A stretch of DNA of 64,000 nucleotides, taken from NCBI GenBank assembly GCA_035556195.1, contig DATMFK010000028.1, forward strand, positions 56,823-120,822. The letters run 5' to 3'. Made by a program: the position numbers and the translations under genes. Of this stretch, positions 1 through 7,810 are shown piece by piece; position 1 is the stretch's first letter; every line of letters starts with the position of its first letter. The stretch is from G016756615 sp035556195. Its GTDB lineage: Bacteria > Pseudomonadota > Alphaproteobacteria > Rhizobiales > Rhizobiaceae. The notes beneath the pieces were generated by a model. That model was not told the DNA's origin and searched no databases. It saw nothing but the letters and a program-made list of their open reading frames with translations.

Positions 1-351
1 CTCTGCTTCGGCCGCCTCCGTCGGCACGAGACCAGCCCCCTTCGCGCGCCGGTTCCTCCGCAGTCGCCCTAGCGCTTCGTTGATGGTGATCCGGGAAAGC
101 CAGGTCGAGAGGCTGGAACCGCCGCGGAAAGCGGCCAGATGCGCAAAGGCCCGTAGATACGCTTCCTGCACGATGTCTTCGGCTTCGGCATCGTCGCGGA
201 CCACGCCGCGCGCGATGCGGTAAAGCCGTTGATTGTTCCGTTTCATGATCGTGCGAAACGCCTCCGCGTCCCGGGCGAGAGCCCGGGACACCAGGTCCAT
301 ATCGTCGAGTACTGCATCCGATACCGAGGTCTGGGCTTTCCTGCCGAGCAT
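1..351 (-). CDS. ECF RNA polymerase sigma factor, cut by the left edge
   Basis: The 117 visible codons hold a sigma-70 region 2. They read NNQRLYRIARGVVRDDAEAE, then DIVQEAYLRAFAHL (the core-binding and -10 recognition helices), then a TWLSRITINEALGRLRR segment. Region 4, which would contact the -35 box, lies beyond the window edge. The ATG at 351 is preceded by AGAAGGAGA seven bases upstream, which fixes the start. As an extracytoplasmic-function sigma it would redirect RNA polymerase to a small stress or envelope regulon. No anti-sigma gene is visible on this side; it could lie beyond the edge. An imperfect palindrome at 385-400 sits just upstream. Confidence 0.88.
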   Translation of the reverse strand, partial: MLGRKAQTSVSDAVLDDMDLVSRALARDAEAFRTIMKRNNQRLYRIARGVVRDDAEAEDIVQEAYLRAFAHLAAFRGGSSLSTWLSRITINEALGRLRRNRRAKGAGLVPTEAAEAE

Positions 352-384
352 GAGCGATCTCCTTCTGCCCATTGGATGCCGCTT

Positions 385-400
385 GGGACAAAATGTTCCC
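385..400. promoter_or_regulatory. Imperfect palindrome upstream of the sigma-factor gene
   Basis: GGGACAAAATGTTCCC is a near-perfect dyad 34 bases upstream of the sigma-factor start. On the minus strand it begins GGGAAC, which resembles the GGAAC -35 element of ECF promoters, but no matching -10 (CGTT) is seen at the usual spacing. It could be an operator or an autoregulated promoter element. The assignment is tentative. Confidence 0.3.
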
Positions 401-529
401 GGTGCCCGCCCGGTGTTGGCGCGCTCCTTGTAAACCCGGCTGTGCTCCTTCGCGGCGCCGGGTCCTACCGTCTCAGGTATCCCGGATCAGGTAGATCACT
501 TCCAAACTGCATCACCGTCCAGACCACCT

Positions 530-1297
530 TCAGTCGAACGAGCAGGGCCAACTGGCCGGTTTCGCCAAACCGGGTGGCAGCTTGGTCTCGTCATCGCCGC
601 AAGCTATGTCGATTTGCGCCTGTTCGAGGCCTGAGGCGGCCGACAAGTCGAGGCCTTCGATCCTGGTCAGGAACATGAATGCTTTGCCAAAATCGATTGG
701 CCCATCGAAGGTTGCGCCGCTGAGATCGGCACGGGCGAGGTTTGCCAGCGTGAACCGGACGCCGCTCAGCACGGCCTTGTCGAAATTCGCACGGCCGAGT
801 TCGGCCTTCTCAAAGAGCGTGCCGTTGAGGCGCGCCTCGCTGAAGTCGGAACGCTGAAGCTCGGCGCCGGCGAATGACGCGCCTTCGGCGGAGACGCCTG
901 CGAAATTGCTACGATAGCCCTCAACCTTGGCGAAGTCTGCCTTTTGTGCGCTGGCGCCTGCAAGCGATGCCCGCACGAGAGCCGCCCCCTGGAGATTTGC
1001 CGAGTTGAGATTTGCTTCCCTGAGATCGGTGGCGTTGAAGTTGGCACCAGTAAGGTTCGCGCCTTCAAGATCGCCTCCCCGGAGCACGATGTTGCTTTTG
1101 TTGCATTGGCTCCAATCGGTTCCTGGCTCAGGAGCCGTCAGACAACGCTGCTCGGCCGCGACGCTCTCCGCAACCAGGAAAGCGGAAATAGCCAAAGCTG
1201 CCCCCAAGAGGGAGACGTGTGCGGACCCGGCACCCCTCGCCTGTAGAGCGCGGCTCCTCTCATGAGAGCCGTTGTCGATGCCGTCATGAATTTCCAT
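530..1297 (-). CDS. Secreted pentapeptide-repeat protein
   Basis: The protein has 255 residues. It starts with a polar stretch and a hydrophobic segment (about residues 28-46, LLGAALAISAFLVAESVAA) that looks like a signal peptide. About thirty A(D/N)LxX-type pentapeptides follow, for example LEGANLTGANFNATDLREAN and LARADLSGATF, predicting a right-handed quadrilateral beta-helix. Two cysteines near the start and two near the end could form disulfides. The ATG at 1297 is chosen because GGAG lies eight bases upstream and it places the signal peptide correctly; an open frame reaches 1489 without a better site. Its role is unknown. The position beside a sigma factor suggests an envelope-related function, but this is inference. 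Confidence 0.78.
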   Translation of the reverse strand: MEIHDGIDNGSHERSRALQARGAGSAHVSLLGAALAISAFLVAESVAAEQRCLTAPEPGTDWSQCNKSNIVLRGGDLEGANLTGANFNATDLREANLNSANLQGAALVRASLAGASAQKADFAKVEGYRSNFAGVSAEGASFAGAELQRSDFSEARLNGTLFEKAELGRANFDKAVLSGVRFTLANLARADLSGATFDGPIDFGKAFMFLTRIEGLDLSAASGLEQAQIDIACGDDETKLPPGLAKPASWPCSFD

Positions 1298-1637
1298 CGT
1301 GCTGCTCCGAAATCCTTGTCGCGTCCGAACCGTTTCAATTGGGATTGCCGCCGACATGAAAGAAGTCAATTGGGGGAACATCGCATCGTCTGATAAAGAA
1401 TGCCTGCAATTTGAGATTTGCGCGACAGGCTTAGGCTCGTCTTTTTGCATGTCGTCGATCCGACGCCGCCGCCCAGTTTGGGGCGACATCCTTTAAACAT
1501 AGAGCAGTCGGATGGGATCCATCACAGCCCCGGCACCGCCGCAATCGCTTCTTCAGGCGCCGCGAGCCTCGTCGCTGCCATGCGACATGGACTTTGCCAC
1601 TTGGCACCTCGGATCCGCCGCGGCGTAAAATCGAGGA
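1298..1637. other. Intergenic stretch without a recognised gene
   Basis: This 340-base stretch separates the pentapeptide gene from the decayed dehydrogenase. Open frames crossing it show no recognisable protein motif. It presumably carries the promoter of the pentapeptide gene near 1298-1400. Confidence 0.5.
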
Positions 1638-2398
1638 TCACGGCGGCAGGAGACGAAAATCTGCCCCTTCGGGCAGAAGCTGTCCACCATCGACCACGAT
1701 CGTCGTGCCGGTAATGTAGCTCGCATCGTCAGAGGCCAGCAACAGGAAGGCGTTGGCGACGTCACGTGGACTGCCCAGCCGTCCAAGCGGGATCGCCTCT
1801 TCCATGTTCCTGATCAAGGTAGGGCCGCGGTGTATCTGAATTGCCTCGGTGAGGATATTGCCGGGCTCGACGCCGTTTACGGTAATGCCGTAGCCAGCGA
1901 ACTCCAGCGCAGCCGAGCGGATGAGTCCGTTGATTGGTCGCGCCATAGTGGCCGTGGCCGGGGCTCGTGACATGCGGGCCTGTGATCGAGGAGGTGAAGA
2001 GCATCCGCCCCGAACCCTGGGCTTTCATCGGCACGAGAGCAGCACGCGCGGCGTTGAAGCAGCCGCGAAGGTTGACGCCCATCACGGTCCCAATCCTCGG
2101 GGCTGGTGTTCTCGATGAGCTACCAGGGGTAGATGCCTGCATTCTGGACAATGGTGTCCAGCCGGCCATGCAACTCGACGGCCAGCCCGCCAGCAGCTTC
2201 GGCATCGGCCAGCTGGGAGATGTCGGTGAGTATGAAGGCAGCGCCCAATTCCGCTGCTGTCGCCCCTCCTGCTTCGTCCTCACTGTCAGCCAGCACGAGC
2301 CGTGCGCGTTCTTCCGCGAAGCGTTGCGCGATACCCTTGCCGATGCCGCGCGCGGCACCGATGATTAGGGCGAGCTTGTCTTCGAGCCGTGCGGTCAT
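1638..2398 (-). pseudogene. Short-chain dehydrogenase/reductase (SDR), decayed
   Basis: SDR motifs are spread over different frames. The N-terminus has the cofactor motif GAARGIGKGIA, then NAG in VQNAGIYPW, after which a TAG at 2120 ends the frame. The next pieces read LIENTSPEDWD, then MGVNLRGCFNAARAAL and SSITG after a one-base shift. The last piece, LIRSAALEFAGYGITVNGVEPGN to GTTIVVDGG, runs to the TGA at 1638. A loss of about eight bases near 1945 falls just after YGAT, exactly where the catalytic YxxxK lysine should be. The ATG at 2398 overlaps the stop of the upstream permease (ATGA), so this was once the last gene of the sugar ABC operon, probably a polyol or sugar dehydrogenase. Confidence 0.8.
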
Positions 2399-3390
2399 GC
2401 GAGCCTTTGTCTCAGCGTCTGCTTGAACGTGTCGAGAAGCACCGCCGCCAGCACCAGCAACCCGTGGATGACCTGGGTTGTCGTGGGCGCCAAGCCCATC
2501 AGGTTTATGGCGGTATTGATCGAGGAGAGCAGCAGGACGCCGGCGTAGACCCCCGGCAGCGAACCGACGCCCCCTTTGAGGCTGACGCCGCCGATCACGA
2601 CCGCCGCGAAGGCGTTGAACAGCAGACCGACGCCTAGGTTGGCCGTTGCGCCGGAGGTGCGGATGGCGAGCAGCCAGCCGGCCAAGCCAGCGATGGCGCC
2701 GGCAAGTATGAAGGCGATGATCAGGTTGCGGTTGACGCGAATGCCGGCGCGGAATGTCGCTGTTTGGTTGCCGCCGATCATGATCAGATGCCGGCCGAAG
2801 GGGGTCTTGGAAAGAATGAAGGAGAAGACGACGAACGAGACAATCGCGATCCAGGCGGTGAGCGGCAAGCCGAACAGCCTCTGGATGCCGAACCAGCGAA
2901 TGGCCGGTGCGAGGTCCTGCGCGGAGCGGCCGCCGGAGACGGCAAGCACCAATCCGCGCACCCAGATGTACGACGCCAGGGTGATGATGAAGGCGCTCAT
3001 ATGGAGCTTGACCACGAGCACGCCATTTAGAGCGCCAATCAAGGCGCCAACGACGACAGCGATCAGCAACGAGACAGGCGCCATCAGCCACTCCGGGCTC
3101 AGCGTAATGCCGAGACCGATGCCGGCCGAGCAGAACAGGATGCCGACCGCCATGGCCGAGAGCGCGGCGACGGATTCCACGGAGAGGTCCATGTGGCCGG
3201 CGATTATGACCAGCGCCAGACCGATCGACATCACGCCGAGCACGCTGGAGGCTTCGATGATGTTGGCGAAGATGCCGAGCTGGAAATAGTTCGGCACGAA
3301 GATCGAGAAGATCGCCAGCACGAAGAGCAGCATGAACCAGACGAGATTGTCCAGGACAAGCTCAAGGCTGCGGCGGCTGCGTGGTGTCAT
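2395..3390 (-). CDS. Sugar ABC transporter permease, RbsC/FrcC type
   Basis: This is a 331-residue hydrophobic protein with about ten membrane segments, of the branched/ribose-type permease family. Family features seen are GHMDLSVESVAALSAM near the N-terminus, NGVLVVKLHMSAFIITLA, and GGVSLKGGVGSLPGVYAGVL near the C-terminus, the cytoplasmic coupling region. The start at 3390 (MTPRSRRS) is chosen as the last methionine before the first membrane segment; the frame is open to 3492 but that part is polar and unlike the family. It forms the channel with the ATPase at 4557 and the binding protein at 3501. A stem-loop sits in the 110-base gap upstream. Confidence 0.88.
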   Translation of the reverse strand: MTPRSRRSLELVLDNLVWFMLLFVLAIFSIFVPNYFQLGIFANIIEASSVLGVMSIGLALVIIAGHMDLSVESVAALSAMAVGILFCSAGIGLGITLSPEWLMAPVSLLIAVVVGALIGALNGVLVVKLHMSAFIITLASYIWVRGLVLAVSGGRSAQDLAPAIRWFGIQRLFGLPLTAWIAIVSFVVFSFILSKTPFGRHLIMIGGNQTATFRAGIRVNRNLIIAFILAGAIAGLAGWLLAIRTSGATANLGVGLLFNAFAAVVIGGVSLKGGVGSLPGVYAGVLLLSSINTAINLMGLAPTTTQVIHGLLVLAAVLLDTFKQTLRQRLA

Positions 3391-3457
3391 CGACCGTACC
3401 GAATTCGGGGTGGAGCCTTCCCGTCCGGCGATTGCTGTCCAAACGAGCGGGAGGAAT

Positions 3458-3484
3458 GTCGCCGCGTGTCGGCAGCGCGGCGAC
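3458..3484 (-). promoter_or_regulatory. Intercistronic stem-loop between binding-protein and permease genes
   Basis: GTCGCCGCG and CGCGGCGAC form a perfect nine-base stem with a nine-base loop, 17 bases after the binding-protein stop. There is no T-run. Such hairpins are known in ABC operons to protect the upstream message from decay or partly terminate transcription, giving more binding protein than permease. That role here is inferred. Confidence 0.55.
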
Positions 3485-3500
3485 ACTGGCAAATCGAGAC

Positions 3501-4541
3501 TTACTCTACCGGCCTCACCGTCTCGGTCGGCGGCTTCAGGTTGCCCCAGAAGGCCGGATCGTCGACATTCTCCTTCGTGATCGCAGCGCCGGGGATCTTC
3601 ATGTTCGGTCCCCAGGATTCGATTGTCAGCACCGCAGGCAGGCCCAGCACCTCATAGTTGCCGGCCTTGATCTCCCGCTTGTTGACGACCTTGTCCATGA
3701 ACATGGCAACGGCCGCAGCCTGCGCGTAGAGCGGCTGCTCCACCTCCACGTTGAGCCAGCCCTTGCGGATGAGGTCGAGGCCTACCGGCGCGCCATTGGA
3801 GCTCATCATCATGACGTCGCCGGGCTTCTTACCGGCTGCTTCGAGCGACGCCGCAGCGGCGACCGAAAGGTGGGCGGCGTGGCTGAAGATCAGGTCGATG
3901 TCGGGGTTGGAGACGATGCTATCTGCGACGATCGTGCCGGCGTTGCTCGCCTCCCATTGCATGGCCGGGTGCGAGATGATCGTGACTTCCGGGAAGGCCT
4001 TCATCTTCTCCTCGAAGCCCTTCTGGATGTCGAGGGTATAGGGATCGCCGGGGTCGCCGAGCACCTGCAGTATCTTGCCCTTTACCGAACCATGCTTCGC
4101 CTTCAACAGCTTCTCGGACTGCTCGGCCGCGACATGGCCGATCTCGACCGTGCCGGCAACGGAGGTGAAGTCGGAAGGCGTCGCCGTGATCTGGCGGTCA
4201 AATTGCACGACCGGAATGCCGGCCGCGCGCGCCGCCTCGACTGACGGCTTCAGTGCATTGAAATCGACGGCGGCAAGGACGATGGCGGCCGGCTTCAGCG
4301 CGATCACGTCGTTCACCTGTGACTGCTGGGCATCGGTCTTGTTGTCGGCATTGAGCGTCTTCATCTCGTAGCCGACCTGCTTCAGGAACATCTCCAGCGC
4401 GGTCACGGAGCCGGTCTGGAATTCGTCGAGCAGGGTTGGGACAAGGTAATAGACCGTGCCCTTCGATTGGGCGAAGGTCGGCGTCAACATGGCGAGCGCC
4501 AATGCCAGAACGCCGAAGGCGGATAATGCCATACGCTTCAT
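3501..4541 (-). CDS. Periplasmic sugar-binding protein of an ABC transporter
   Basis: The 346-residue precursor has a signal peptide (cleavage likely after residue 24, TPTFA-QS). The mature part is a type I periplasmic-binding fold of the ribose/fructose class: TVYYLVPTLLDEFQTGSV, the NADNKTDAQQSQVNDVIALK segment, and PVVQFDRQI in the hinge region. AGAGGAG lies eight bases before the ATG. It would capture a monosaccharide or polyol in the periplasm and hand it to the permease at 2395. The substrate cannot be read from sequence; the neighbouring dehydrogenase remnant suggests a sugar or sugar alcohol. Confidence 0.9.
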   Translation of the reverse strand: MKRMALSAFGVLALALAMLTPTFAQSKGTVYYLVPTLLDEFQTGSVTALEMFLKQVGYEMKTLNADNKTDAQQSQVNDVIALKPAAIVLAAVDFNALKPSVEAARAAGIPVVQFDRQITATPSDFTSVAGTVEIGHVAAEQSEKLLKAKHGSVKGKILQVLGDPGDPYTLDIQKGFEEKMKAFPEVTIISHPAMQWEASNAGTIVADSIVSNPDIDLIFSHAAHLSVAAAASLEAAGKKPGDVMMMSSNGAPVGLDLIRKGWLNVEVEQPLYAQAAAVAMFMDKVVNKREIKAGNYEVLGLPAVLTIESWGPNMKIPGAAITKENVDDPAFWGNLKPPTETVRPVE

Positions 4542-4556
4542 GTTCTCGCTCCTCTT

Positions 4557-5348
4557 CTAACCGGAAAACCCCTCACTATGCCCGCCGCCTGCCGGTCCGG
4601 TACTGGCAAGGGTCTCCCCGGTGATCATGCCGATCACCGCGTCAGGACTTGTTTTCGATCGCGGGACATCGCCGGCCACGACACCGTGGCGGATCACGAC
4701 GATCCGGTCGGCAACCTGAAACGCCTGCTGCATGATGTGTGTGATGATGACGACACTGACGCCCTGAGCGGCAACCTTGCGGATCATGTCGAGGCCACGG
4801 CGCGTCTGCTCGACGCCCAGCGCCGCGAACGGCTCGTCGAGCAGCACCAGCTTGCCGCCCCAGTGAACGAAACGGTTGAGCTCGATCGCTTGCCGCTGGC
4901 CGCCAGAGAGATGCTCGACCTTGGTGCGCAAGGAAGGAATTCGTGTCCCCGCATTGGCCAGCGCGTTCGCCACCTCGCGCTCCATGGCGCGCTCATCCAG
5001 GACGGGGATGCCGAGAAACCTGCGGGTAATCTCGCGGCCCATGAAGAAGTTTGCGACCACGTCGACATTGGTGCAGAGCGACAGGTCCTGATAGACGGTC
5101 TCGATGCCGGCAGCTTTGGCCTCGGCCGGGGTCTTGGCCATGAAGTCCTTGCCTTCGAAGAGCAGGCGTCCCGACGTCGGATCGAGTCCTCCGGAGATGA
5201 TCTTCACAAGCGTCGACTTTCCTGCGCCGTTGTCGCCGAGCAGCGCCACGACCTCACCCTTGCCGATGGAAAAGGAGATGCCCTTGAGCGCTTCGATCGC
5301 GCCGAAGTTCTTGCGGATGTCTTCCAGCACGAGCAGTGGCGTCGTCAT
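4557..5348 (-). CDS. Sugar ABC transporter ATPase, single-domain FrcA type
   Basis: The 263-residue ATPase energises the importer. The Walker A motif is GDNGAGKST (about residue 35), the signature is LSGGQRQ, the Walker B is KLVLLDEP, and the H-loop is ITH. It has one nucleotide-binding domain, like FrcA, not the fused pair of RbsA. After Walker B it reads LDEPFAALGVEQ where relatives usually have LDEPTAALG, and the helix after the signature (AIELNRFVHWGGK) is also atypical. The ATG at 5348 overlaps an upstream stop (ATGA), implying a former coupled gene upstream. Confidence 0.88.
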   Translation of the reverse strand: MTTPLLVLEDIRKNFGAIEALKGISFSIGKGEVVALLGDNGAGKSTLVKIISGGLDPTSGRLLFEGKDFMAKTPAEAKAAGIETVYQDLSLCTNVDVVANFFMGREITRRFLGIPVLDERAMEREVANALANAGTRIPSLRTKVEHLSGGQRQAIELNRFVHWGGKLVLLDEPFAALGVEQTRRGLDMIRKVAAQGVSVVIITHIMQQAFQVADRIVVIRHGVVAGDVPRSKTSPDAVIGMITGETLASTGPAGGGHSEGFSG

Positions 5349-5706
5349 GCTGCGATCTCCCCGTCCGCGCCGAGGACGTCGCGCTCCCGTCCGCCGACGC
5401 ACATATGGCCGAAACGGGGCGACAGGACGCTCGATCCGGGCACTGCCATGCGGAAGCCTAGCATGCGGACACCCGGCCTGCGCCGATCGACGTGATACGT
5501 ATGCCGATGGAAACGGTCTGAGCCGTAATTCCCATCCGTTGGGGAACTGCGGCGCGCGTCGTCGGGCCATGCAGGCCGACCGCCTCGAGCACAATCCGGC
5601 GATCGTACGGCCGGCCGAACTCCTGATGGACACCTCTGAGCGTCACGTCCTCCCTCCGGGAGATAAACGTTACACCGAGGTCACTATTCATTGAAATGGA
5701 TTTCAT
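5349..5706 (-). pseudogene. Remnant of a ROK-family regulator and of a second reading frame
   Basis: From 5706 a frame reads RGVHQEFGRPYDRRIVLEAV then GPTTRAAVPQRMGITAQTVS, which matches the N-terminal helix-turn-helix of ROK-type sugar repressors. It then diverges and stops at 5458 after only 82 codons; the sugar-binding kinase fold is absent. Between 5457 and 5346 another frame (FRMAVPGSSVLSPRFGHM to GEIAA) is open and ends in a TGA overlapping the ATPase start. It looks like the tail of a lost gene that I cannot name. A deletion joining a regulator head to an operon-gene tail would explain both. Confidence 0.5.
5692..5705. promoter_or_regulatory. Operator-like palindrome at the head of the sugar ABC region
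   Basis: TGAAATGGATTTCA is a perfect 6+2+6 inverted repeat overlapping the first codons of the ROK remnant. ROK and LacI-type repressors bind sites of this size, so it may be the operator of the former repressor. No experimental support. Confidence 0.35.
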
Positions 5707-5825
5707 AAAATGCAGCGGCCTCCCGCGCGGCCGGAACTGCTACGCCGCGCATCCTCAACAGCTGCATATGAGTCGCATTGTCAGCGAGCAGTTGTAAGAT
5801 TCTGATCGGCTTCGACAATCGCGGA

Positions 5826-5846
5826 GCGCCAATACCGGATTGGCGC
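5826..5846 (-). terminator. Stem-loop after the BMP ABC operon
   Basis: GCGCCAAT and ATTGGCGC form a perfect eight-base stem with a five-base loop, starting eight bases after the last permease stop. It lacks a strong T-run, so it may act as a 3'-end stabiliser or a weak terminator. Confidence 0.5.
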
Positions 5847-5853
5847 ATAGGTT

Positions 5854-6783
5854 TCACCGCTCTGCCTTGAACGGAATTCCTAATCCGGCCGGCATACGGC
5901 TACCGCGCGAGCCTACCGCGAGCGAGACGATCGCCACGATGTAGGGCGCGACGACAAAGAACTGGTAGGGCACGTCCGGGAACCAGGACTGCATGCGGAT
6001 CTGGGCGGCATCGGCGATGCCGAAGCCGAGCGCCACCAGTATGGCGAGCAGCGGGTTCCAGCGCGCGAAGACCACGCAGGAGATGGCGAGGAAGCCGCGG
6101 CCTGCCACCATGTTCTCGACGAAGCCCCAGAGCTGCGCGGTGGAGAGAAACGCCCCGCCAGCCCCGGCGAATACCCCGCCGACCGTCACGCATAGGAACC
6201 GTATCCTGTCGACGCCCACGCCGGCCGCATCCGCGGCGGCCGGATAGTCGCCCGCCGCCTTGATCATGATGCCGAGGCGGGTCCGGGCGAGAATGAAGGC
6301 AAGCACGGCAGCGGAAATGACGCCGAGATAGACCAGCGCATGCTGGCCGAAAAGGACGGGACCCATGACCGGCAGTTCGGCAAGGCCGAACAAGTTCAGC
6401 TCGCTGAAGCCAGGCACCGGCACCGCCGCGCCGTCCTTTCCGAGCGTCAGCCGAAAGCCATAGCCGGACAAGCCAAGCCCGAGGAACAGCAGGGCGATGC
6501 CGCTGACGATCTGCTCGACCTTGAGCCGGACGGCGAAGAACGCATGCAGTGCGCCGAGCAACGCACCGGCGATCATGGCCGCAAGCAAGCCGACCCACGG
6601 GCTGCCGGTGAGCACCGAGAACAGGACGGCGATGAACGCACCAACCAGCATGATGCCTTCGATGCCGACATTGATTACGCCGGCGCGCTGCGAGAGGGTC
6701 TCGCCGACCGCAGCAAGCGCGATGGGGGTCGCAAGCCGGATGCCGGCGGCGAGCAGCCCGCTGAGGAACAGCACCTCATTCAT
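5854..6783 (-). CDS. BMP-family ABC transporter permease, second subunit
   Basis: The 309-residue membrane protein has about nine hydrophobic segments and the family opening GIRLATPIALAAVGETLSQR, followed by GVINVGIEGIMLVGAF, the signature of the YufQ/NupQ/PnrE branch. The C-terminal VPYQFFVVAPYIVAIVSLAV is also typical. Its start overlaps the first permease stop (6776) by eight bases. It pairs with the permease at 6776, the ATPase at 7807 and the BMP lipoprotein-type binding protein at 9380. Such systems usually import nucleosides or other N-heterocycles. Confidence 0.9.
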   Translation of the reverse strand: MNEVLFLSGLLAAGIRLATPIALAAVGETLSQRAGVINVGIEGIMLVGAFIAVLFSVLTGSPWVGLLAAMIAGALLGALHAFFAVRLKVEQIVSGIALLFLGLGLSGYGFRLTLGKDGAAVPVPGFSELNLFGLAELPVMGPVLFGQHALVYLGVISAAVLAFILARTRLGIMIKAAGDYPAAADAAGVGVDRIRFLCVTVGGVFAGAGGAFLSTAQLWGFVENMVAGRGFLAISCVVFARWNPLLAILVALGFGIADAAQIRMQSWFPDVPYQFFVVAPYIVAIVSLAVGSRGSRMPAGLGIPFKAER

Positions 6784-7810
6784 CTGTTAGGGTCTCCGCG
6801 ACCGGCTTTCGGCGATTGAGGGCAACGCTGCCCGCCAGGAAGACGAGGATGATCACACCCTCGATGATATTGATGATCGGGAACGGTACGACGCCGTTGC
6901 GGGCGAGCGCGCCGAGACCAACATAGAGCAGCGAGAACAGGAACGCTGAAAGCGGCACCAACAAGGGGTTGAGCCGCGCCACCAGCGCAACCGCGATTGC
7001 CGCAATGCCGAAGCCCGGGGCAAAGCCTTCCTGGAGGCGACCATAGAGCCCGGAGATCTCGACTACACCGGCGAGACCTGCGAGCGCCCCCGAGAATGCA
7101 AGCACGATACCGGCGATCCAACGTGGATCGATGCCGGCATAGCGGGCCGCATGCTCGTTGGCCCCGACAACGTCGAGCTTGAAACCAAACCGCGAGCGGC
7201 CGGCGAGAAGTGCGATGAACACCACCGCCGCCACCGCGATGACGAGGCCGAGATGGACCCGCGTGCCATCGAAGAGGATGGGTAGCCGGAGCGCCCGGTC
7301 GATCTGATCGCTGCGCGGGATGATCTTCATCGTCTCCTGCATCGGCCCTCGCATCAGCCAGGACAAAAGCTGGATCGCGACGTAGTTCAGCATGATGGTG
7401 GCGATGATCTCGTTGCCGCCGAAGCGCGCCTTGATAAGGCCGGCAATGCCCCCCCACACGGCGCCACCGGCAATCCCGGCGACGAGGAAAAGCACGAGTC
7501 CGACCGGGTTGGCGGGCAATAAAGGCGCCAAGGCCACTGCCAGCACGCTGCCTGCGATGAGTTGGCCGTCCATACCGATGTTGAAGACGCGGGCCCGGAA
7601 CGCAAGCGCGATCCCGAGCCCCATAATGGTGAGTGGGATCGTGCGCAGGACTGCTTCGAGCAGCCCGGCGCGTGTGAAAAGCGCTCGCTCGACGATGCCT
7701 CCGATCACGCCAAACGGGTTCGCACCCGCAATCACGATCGACGCCAAGACCATCAATACCAGCAGCACGCAGGCGGCCAGCGCCTCGTTGCGAAGGCCCG
7801 CCGCACTCAC
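6776..7810 (-). CDS. BMP-family ABC transporter permease, first subunit
   Basis: The 344-residue membrane protein belongs to the YufP/NupP branch. Visible family features are LRTIPLTIMGLGIALAFRAR, FNIGMDGQLIAGSV, and GGNEIIATIMLNYVAIQLLS in the middle. About eight to ten hydrophobic helices are present. Its start overlaps the ATPase stop (7807), and it overlaps the next permease, so the three are translated as a coupled block. Confidence 0.9.
   Translation of the reverse strand: MSAAGLRNEALAACVLLVLMVLASIVIAGANPFGVIGGIVERALFTRAGLLEAVLRTIPLTIMGLGIALAFRARVFNIGMDGQLIAGSVLAVALAPLLPANPVGLVLFLVAGIAGGAVWGGIAGLIKARFGGNEIIATIMLNYVAIQLLSWLMRGPMQETMKIIPRSDQIDRALRLPILFDGTRVHLGLVIAVAAVVFIALLAGRSRFGFKLDVVGANEHAARYAGIDPRWIAGIVLAFSGALAGLAGVVEISGLYGRLQEGFAPGFGIAAIAVALVARLNPLLVPLSAFLFSLLYVGLGALARNGVVPFPIINIIEGVIILVFLAGSVALNRRKPVAETLTDE

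Noticed and set aside
2120..3091. Minus-strand open frame of 323 codons overlapping the sugar permease
   Set aside because: Only its last 90 codons are meaningful, being the N-terminal part of the decayed SDR; the rest is an off-frame shadow of the permease.
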